From NCBI GenBank assembly GCA_964571815.1, contig CAZNDN010000137.1:1-10555 (forward strand): a stretch of 10,555 bases of DNA, written 5' to 3'. This document shows, one piece after another, positions 5,975 to 10,555 of this stretch (positions within the stretch are counted from its first letter, which is position 1; each line of letters opens with the position of its first letter). This stretch comes from CAZNDN01 sp964571815. GTDB lineage: Bacteria; Fibrobacterota; Chitinivibrionia; Chitinivibrionales; WJKA01. The notes below the pieces were generated by a model. The model was not told the origin of the DNA, did no database searches, and saw only the letters and a program-made list of their open reading frames with translations. Position numbers and translations under genes: made by a program.

Positions 5975-7282
5975 ATGAAAACCATGCTGTGGGTCGTTGT
6001 TGCGCTTTTGCCGGCGGCCGCCGGAACGGACAATCTCCGCTTCGGCGGGTATGTCGAAAACGGCACATCGGTGATGCTTGCCGACGAGGAGAGCATCTCC
6101 GATGCCGCATCGGTGCGGCTTGAAGGAGACTGGGATTTCGGCAAGCGGGGCGCTATCGAGACGCATGTCCTTCTCTCGGCGGCGCTTCAGCCGCTCGACC
6201 CGAGTATCGCGTTCCGGCGGAATTCCTTTCTTGCGGACATCATGGATGAGTTGGAGCAGGGGCTCATGGCGGAGGCAGCGGACGTGCTGGGGCAGGAACC
6301 TGTGGACACCAACGAAGTGGACTCCGCTCAGCTCCGCGAGCAGGCTCGCCTGCAGCGGAAACGGCGGAAGCAGGTGGACAATCTCCTTACCTACCTGCCC
6401 TATACATCGTTTTACCCGGTGGATCGGGTTCTTCTGGACCGGGCCTTGCTGAAGCTGTATTTCGAGGGTGCTGATTTGTATATCGGTCGCCAGACTATCG
6501 CCTGGGGCACGGGCTACGCGTTCAACCCCACGGATATCTGGAACAGGAAAAACCCTCTGGATCCCACTGCCCCCAAAGTTGGTGTCAACGCCCTGCGCGC
6601 GGAGATTCCGCTAGGCATGCTCAGCGGAATCTCCCTTGTCCTGGCCCCCGGCCCCGATTTCGATCACACGAGCGGGGGCATGCGGTTGAAAGGAAACCTG
6701 GGCGGGTTCGATCTGTCCATCTCGGGCATGCGTATCATGAATGCCGACCGGGAGCTGCTGGGGTTGCCCGAGAAATGGGCGATCGGCGCGGATATGGCCG
6801 GTCAGATCGGTGATGTGGGCGTGTGGACCGAGGCCGCGGTCAACAATCCCGTGTACGATGGCATGTCGTACACCGATTTGGATTCGTTGTACGTGCAGGC
6901 TGATGCAGGGGCGGATTACACGTTTGAGTGGGGCACGTACGTCATGCTGGAGTACTACTACAACGGCCCGGGGCGCGGCGATCCCGACGACTACGGCGTG
7001 CGGGATCTGCTGTATGTGTTCACCGGTGAAACCGCCGGCTTCGGACGTCACTACCTCATGGCCGGCACGCGGCATACCTTCGGCAATTATTACCGCGTGT
7101 CCGGTTTCGTACTGGGCAATATCAGCGATCGTTCGGCCATGCTGCTGCCCTCCATTGCCTACGATTTCTCGGACAACATGACAATAGAACTCAGCTCCCA
7201 GATCGGAATCGGCGACAAGAAGCGAACCGAGTTCGGCGCAGTGTTCGGCAACCTGATGCTGACGGTCACGGGGTATTTTTAG
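5975..7282 (+). CDS. Outer-membrane beta-barrel protein, DUF1302-like
   Basis: ATG 5975 follows GAGGGGAGG (5961-5969). The 435-residue product has a signal peptide (about residues 1-16) and an alternating pattern of short amphipathic strands. It ends '...LMLTVTGYF', with the terminal phenylalanine and aromatic pattern recognised by the BAM assembly machinery. The block IGRQTIAWGTGYAFNPTDIWN (170-190) resembles the 'GRQ...WG...NPTD' signature of DUF1302-type barrels, which are often encoded with RND exporters and LolA-fold DUF1329 proteins. Residues about 82-139 form an unusual charged, helix-like insertion (IMDELEQGLMAEAAD, then LREQARLQRKRRKQ) before the barrel pattern resumes. The probable role is the outer-membrane partner of the RND/LolA-like pair; whether it passes cargo or only anchors it is unknown. 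The family assignment is less certain than the barrel assignment. Confidence 0.8.
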   Translation: MKTMLWVVVALLPAAAGTDNLRFGGYVENGTSVMLADEESISDAASVRLEGDWDFGKRGAIETHVLLSAALQPLDPSIAFRRNSFLADIMDELEQGLMAEAADVLGQEPVDTNEVDSAQLREQARLQRKRRKQVDNLLTYLPYTSFYPVDRVLLDRALLKLYFEGADLYIGRQTIAWGTGYAFNPTDIWNRKNPLDPTAPKVGVNALRAEIPLGMLSGISLVLAPGPDFDHTSGGMRLKGNLGGFDLSISGMRIMNADRELLGLPEKWAIGADMAGQIGDVGVWTEAAVNNPVYDGMSYTDLDSLYVQADAGADYTFEWGTYVMLEYYYNGPGRGDPDDYGVRDLLYVFTGETAGFGRHYLMAGTRHTFGNYYRVSGFVLGNISDRSAMLLPSIAYDFSDNMTIELSSQIGIGDKKRTEFGAVFGNLMLTVTGYF

Positions 7283-7324
7283 TGAAGGACAGCGTGTCTC
7301 ATCTGAAACTAGTGGGAGAATCTC

Positions 7325-8020
7325 ATGCCGACAACGCTTCAACTCAAGGCAATCACGAAGGATTTCAGCAAGGGTGAGCGCACGGTCCACGCGCTTCGGG
7401 GGGTGGATCTGACTATTGACAAAGGCGAACTCCTCGCCATAGTCGGACCTTCGGGGAGCGGCAAGACCACGCTGTTGAATATTGTCGGCTGTCTGGATAC
7501 GCCGTCGGGCGGTGAGGTGGTGTACGACGGGGCGAGGCTGGGAACCATGAAAGAGGCTGAGCTGGCGGAGTACCGCAAGAAGCATATCGCCTTCATCTTC
7601 CAGTCGTACAATCTGATTCCGGTGCTCACCGTGCGCGAGAATGTGGAGCTGCCCCTGGTGATCGAGAAGAGCGTGTCGCCGGAGGAGATGAGCAGGCGGG
7701 CCATGGCCGTGATCGAGACCGTGGGGCTGCAAGGCATGGAGGACCGTCTTCCGAGGGAACTCTCCGGCGGGCAGGAGCAGCGGGTGGCGATTGCCCGCGC
7801 GCTGGTGAAGAACCCCCTGGTGGTGCTGGCCGACGAGCCCACGGCAAATCTCGATTCGCACACGGCCGAGGATATCATGAAAGTGATGGAAGAGATGAAC
7901 CGCACTCATCGGACCACGTTCATCTTCTCCACGCACGATACCATGGTACGGGATCATGCGGCGCGGGTGGTGACGTTGCATGACGGCGGTGTGGAATCGG
8001 ACGAAAGGAAGCAGGCATGA
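7325..8020 (+). CDS. ABC transporter ATP-binding protein, LolD/MacB type
   Basis: This 231-residue ATPase starts at ATG 7325 behind GGGAG (7314-7318). All catalytic motifs are present: Walker A GPSGSGKTT (41-49), Q-loop IFQSYNLIP with Gln93, signature LSGGQ (146-150), Walker B VVLADE with Glu171, the following PTANLDS D-loop region, and the switch His204 in STHD. The signature continues as QEQR, close to the usual QQQR or ERQR. The segment 'FNLIPVLTVRENVELPL' type (here YNLIPVLTVRENVELPL) and the overall length mark the LolD/MacB/FtsE class, whose members drive FtsX-type permeases by mechanotransmission and do not move cargo through the membrane. Its stop overlaps the start of the first permease by 4 nt (ATGA), so the two are translationally coupled. 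Confidence 0.95.
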   Translation: MPTTLQLKAITKDFSKGERTVHALRGVDLTIDKGELLAIVGPSGSGKTTLLNIVGCLDTPSGGEVVYDGARLGTMKEAELAEYRKKHIAFIFQSYNLIPVLTVRENVELPLVIEKSVSPEEMSRRAMAVIETVGLQGMEDRLPRELSGGQEQRVAIARALVKNPLVVLADEPTANLDSHTAEDIMKVMEEMNRTHRTTFIFSTHDTMVRDHAARVVTLHDGGVESDERKQA

Positions 8021-9270
8021 GAATGATTGCACGCATTGCGGTCAGGAATATCCTTCGCCACAAGCGCCGCACAATTACTTCGGGCATCACGATCGCCGTA
8101 GGGATGTGGTTTTACACGTTCATGGATTCGGTGATGGCCGGGCTTGACCGGGGGGGTATCGACAACATGATCGAGCTGACTTCATCGGCGGTGAAAATCC
8201 GGACCGCGGAGTACGATCGGGACAAGGAGGCGTTTCCCCTGAAGCACGGTATTCCCGACGTGGAGGCAGTGCGCGAGGAACTTACTCAGGATCCGCGTGT
8301 GAGGGGGGTTGCGCCGCGCACGCGTTTTGTGGGGCAGCTTTCCAATTACACCGAGGAAGTGCCGGTGGTGGGGACGGTGGTCGAGCCGGCGGTGGACAGC
8401 ACGGTCTTTTCGCTCACTGAATACCTGATCGGCGATTACTTCTCCGGAGACAGCCGGGGAGAGATCATTCTGGGCAGGCAGTTGGCCCGGGAGATGGGGG
8501 TTGACACGGGCGGCTACATTACGCTGTATGCGTTGACGCGGTATGAAAGTCGCAACGCCGATGAGTTCAGGGTGGTGGGGCTGCTTAACACGAGCGATCC
8601 GCGGCTCAACCGGAGTTCGGTGATGATCTCCTGCGACGCGGCCGGGGAGTTTCTCGATCTGGACGGGTTGGTGACCGAAGTCAACGTGGGGCTGGAGCGG
8701 CGGGTGAACCTGGCGGATATGAAGGCCGAAGCCCGGCGGGTGAAGGAGCGGGTCGAAGAGGCCTTTCCGGCTCTGACGGCGACCACGTTCATGGAAGCGG
8801 CCGCGAGTTTTCTGGAGCTTGCCAAAAGCAAACGCGCGTTCGGGATTGTGTTCCTGATGGTCATCCTTGTGATTGCCGGCGTAGGCATATTCAACTCCGT
8901 GCTCATGAGCGTGTACGAGCGTATCCGTGAGGTCGGCGTGCTGCGCGCCCACGGCATCAAACCGTCGGAGGTCTCGACCATGTTTGTGATGGAGGGATTC
9001 ATGACCGGCGTGTTCGGCTCGGTGCTGGGGTTGATCATGGGCGTGGCGACCAATGTGGTGCTCATCACCTACGGCTATCCGATCGACAAGATTGCCGGGG
9101 ATATCGCGATGGAGGGTTTCCCTTACTGGGGCACGATATATGGTGAGTGGAATGTCGGGACGCTGCTGTTCCTGCTCGTGTTCGGCATTCTGACGGCCAC
9201 GATAGCCGGGATCATCCCGGCGCGGAAAGCCGGAAAAATGGAGGTAACGCATGCGCTTCGGTTTGTATGA
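8017..9270 (+). CDS. ABC transporter permease, FtsX/LolC-E type (first subunit)
   Basis: The 417-residue product has the type VII ABC permease layout: TM1 at about 20-38 after a basic 'NILRHKRRT' stretch, a periplasmic MacB-core-like domain (about 40-270), then TM2 (275-297), TM3 (322-352) and TM4 (380-400). The conserved cytoplasmic loop 'ERIREVGVLRAHGIKPSEV' after TM2 is the coupling element for the ATPase, and 'IIPARKAGKMEVTHALRF' is the usual C-terminal signature. A second in-frame ATG at 8023 is possible, but ATG 8017, after AAAGGAA (8004-8010), is preferred because it gives the ATGA overlap. Its length is close to LolC and LolE (about 400 residues) and shorter than MacB, which carries a fused ATPase. 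With the second permease downstream it probably forms a heterodimer. The cargo is not shown by the sequence. Confidence 0.92.
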   Translation: MRMIARIAVRNILRHKRRTITSGITIAVGMWFYTFMDSVMAGLDRGGIDNMIELTSSAVKIRTAEYDRDKEAFPLKHGIPDVEAVREELTQDPRVRGVAPRTRFVGQLSNYTEEVPVVGTVVEPAVDSTVFSLTEYLIGDYFSGDSRGEIILGRQLAREMGVDTGGYITLYALTRYESRNADEFRVVGLLNTSDPRLNRSSVMISCDAAGEFLDLDGLVTEVNVGLERRVNLADMKAEARRVKERVEEAFPALTATTFMEAAASFLELAKSKRAFGIVFLMVILVIAGVGIFNSVLMSVYERIREVGVLRAHGIKPSEVSTMFVMEGFMTGVFGSVLGLIMGVATNVVLITYGYPIDKIAGDIAMEGFPYWGTIYGEWNVGTLLFLLVFGILTATIAGIIPARKAGKMEVTHALRFV

Positions 9271-9347
9271 GCATGCAAAACGCGCAATCTGTTGTTCATG
9301 TGCACGAGTACGAGTACGAGCACGAGGACTATTCCGGACAGGACTAA
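9267..9347 (+). CDS. Possible 26-residue micro-ORF between the permeases
   Basis: ATG 9267 overlaps the stop of the first permease (ATGA). The frame ends at TAA 9345-9347, 3 nt before the second permease start, so it bridges the gap almost exactly. The predicted peptide contains VVHVHEYEYEHEDYSGQD, an alternating His/Glu/Tyr run encoded by a hexanucleotide repeat. I see no Shine-Dalgarno of its own, so translation would depend on re-initiation after the permease. It could be a translational relay, or a chance frame in a small tandem repeat. Confidence 0.25.
   Translation: MSMQNAQSVVHVHEYEYEHEDYSGQD
9303..9326 (+). repeat. Tandem hexanucleotide repeat (YACGAG)4
   Basis: Four consecutive copies of YACGAG (CACGAG, TACGAG, TACGAG, CACGAG) occupy this stretch, followed by a partial unit GAC. 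Such short tandem units can change copy number by slippage. Here a change of one unit would shift the spacing between the two permease genes by 6 nt while keeping the micro-ORF in frame. Confidence 0.75.
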
Positions 9348-9350
9348 CGT

Positions 9351-10555
9351 ATGTGGTATTTTCTGAAGCTTGCGCTTCGTAACCTTCGCCGCAACAGGCG
9401 TCGGTCTTTGCTGGCCGTGTTGTCGGTGTCGCTGGCGATTACTTTCATCGTGTTTCTTCAGGGCATGATCGGCGGGTTCATGGGTTCGCTGGTGCGCAAT
9501 TACACGCGCAGTGAAACCGGTCATGTCCGGATTGCGACCCGGGATTTCGTGGACAAAATACGTTTCTATCCGGTGACCGAGAATATCGAGAATCCGCAAT
9601 CGATTATCGAGACGGTGCGGAGCGATCCGCGGATCGCGGAGCACGTGGAGATAGTCACGGAGCGGACTAATTTCGGGGTGCTTCTGAGCCACCACGGCAA
9701 CAACCGGAACGCGGTGGCCCTGGCCGGCGATCCGGAGACCGAACGGGACCTACTGCTTCTGCACAAGTCCATTCTTCCGGGCGGGCGCTATATCCAGGGT
9801 GAACGTGAGACGATTATGGGGGCGGCGCTGGCCGAGGCGCTTGATTACGAGGTTGGCGACACGGTGAAAGTCATGGCACAGGGAAGCGACTATGCGCTTC
9901 ATCTTCGAAAATTGGCGATTGTGGGCCTGTTCGAATCGGGACTCAGGGAGATGGATGAGCGCATTTTTCAGATGTCGCTCAGTGATGCCAGGGAGCTGCT
10001 GCGTATGCGCACGGCGACTCAGCAGATTGTTATCATGCTTGACGATTATCATCGTGCCGGCGCGGTTGCCGGGGCGTTGCAAAGCGCAATCGGCGACACG
10101 ACGCTGTCGATTCAGTCGTGGAGAGACGCGGGCATATACGGCGACTACGTCACCATGGCCTCGAACGTGTACGGGATCATCTACCTGGTGATTGCGCTGC
10201 TGGGAACGTTTATTATCGGCAATATCATGATGATGGTGGTGCTGGAGCGGCGGCGGGAGATCGGTGTGCTCAAGTCAATGGGCTTCTCGCGTCGTGGGAT
10301 CCTGGTTTTGTTCGTAATGGAAGGCTTGCTGCTGGGGCTGGCCGGAAGTCTGGCCGGCGTAATCGGCGGGACTGGGGTGTCGCTGTATTTTCATGTTTTC
10401 GGCCTTGACTTCACCAGCGCCCTCAGCTCGGTAAGCATGCCCATGGACAACGTGGTATACACCACGATCGAAGTCGGCGGTCTGATTCAGGCGCTTGTTC
10501 TGGGAACAATCGTTGCGGGCGTGGTCTCCTTGATCCCGTCATGGCAGGCCGCGAG
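9351..10555 (+). CDS. ABC transporter permease, FtsX/LolC-E type (second subunit, 3' end cut by window)
   Basis: The frame is open from ATG 9351 to the window end, giving 401 complete codons with no stop. AGGA (9340-9343) lies 7 nt before the start. The layout repeats that of the first permease: a basic N-terminus 'LRNLRRNRRRS', TM1 at about 19-37, a periplasmic domain (about 40-268), TM2 (272-296), the coupling loop 'ERRREIGVLKSMGFSRRGI' (299-317), TM3 (318-347) and TM4 (about 376-396). It then reaches 'SLIPSWQAA', the usual near-C-terminal signature, so only a few residues should be missing. The two permeases share the fold but differ clearly in sequence, which suggests a LolC/LolE-like heterodimer. 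The periplasmic domain has MacB-core character. Substrate is unknown. Confidence 0.92.
   Translation, partial: MWYFLKLALRNLRRNRRRSLLAVLSVSLAITFIVFLQGMIGGFMGSLVRNYTRSETGHVRIATRDFVDKIRFYPVTENIENPQSIIETVRSDPRIAEHVEIVTERTNFGVLLSHHGNNRNAVALAGDPETERDLLLLHKSILPGGRYIQGERETIMGAALAEALDYEVGDTVKVMAQGSDYALHLRKLAIVGLFESGLREMDERIFQMSLSDARELLRMRTATQQIVIMLDDYHRAGAVAGALQSAIGDTTLSIQSWRDAGIYGDYVTMASNVYGIIYLVIALLGTFIIGNIMMMVVLERRREIGVLKSMGFSRRGILVLFVMEGLLLGLAGSLAGVIGGTGVSLYFHVFGLDFTSALSSVSMPMDNVVYTTIEVGGLIQALVLGTIVAGVVSLIPSWQAA

Noticed and set aside
6611..8032. 473-codon open frame on the minus strand
   Set aside because: It runs antisense across the end of the barrel gene, the intergenic gap and the whole ATPase gene, all of which have clear family motifs on the plus strand; no ribosome binding site or domain supports it.
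9303..9326. CRISPR-like repeat
   Set aside because: The units are contiguous 6-mers with no spacers, so this is a simple tandem repeat. No CRISPR array or cas gene is present in the window.

Overview
The window reads as one long plus-strand gene cluster from a GC-rich, Gram-negative bacterium. The Gram-negative call rests on a soluble LolA-like periplasmic protein and on a predicted outer-membrane beta-barrel that ends in phenylalanine. The one clear promoter is an E. coli-like sigma-70 type (TTGACA, 17 bp, TATATT), which argues against a typical Bacteroidota promoter. The phylum cannot be fixed from the sequence; a deltaproteobacterial or FCB-type candidate lineage would fit, but that is a guess.

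Layout. Bases 1-405 hold no convincing gene, only a GC-rich imperfect hairpin and a fragment of an intergenic repeat. A strong promoter (406-434) and a near-perfect 24-bp inverted repeat over the expected transcription start (438-461) precede a short GntR/YtrA-type repressor (476-883). A slipin/SPFH membrane protein follows 3 nt later (887-1861). After a 192-nt gap with a hairpin-forming repeat comes a large RND/MMPL-type exporter (2054-5002), a small basic ORF of unknown function (5005-5220), a LolA-like 'outer membrane lipoprotein-sorting' protein (5213-5947) and an outer-membrane beta-barrel resembling DUF1302 proteins (5975-7282). The cluster continues with a LolD/MacB-type ABC ATPase (7325-8020) and two FtsX-type permeases (8017-9270 and 9351 to beyond the window end). 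An 80-nt spacer between the permeases is filled by a possible 26-codon micro-ORF.

How the parts could work together (inference). The genes supply an inner-membrane pump (RND), a periplasmic lipid or lipoprotein chaperone (LolA-like), an outer-membrane barrel, and an ATP-driven extractor with two different permeases like LolC/LolE. No MacA/HlyD-type adaptor or TolC-like channel is visible. That favours movement of a lipid or lipoprotein across the envelope over drug efflux by a MacAB-TolC machine. The GntR repressor and its palindrome probably set expression of the whole run. No intrinsic terminator is seen between any two genes, although the 192-nt gap before the RND gene could modulate downstream expression.
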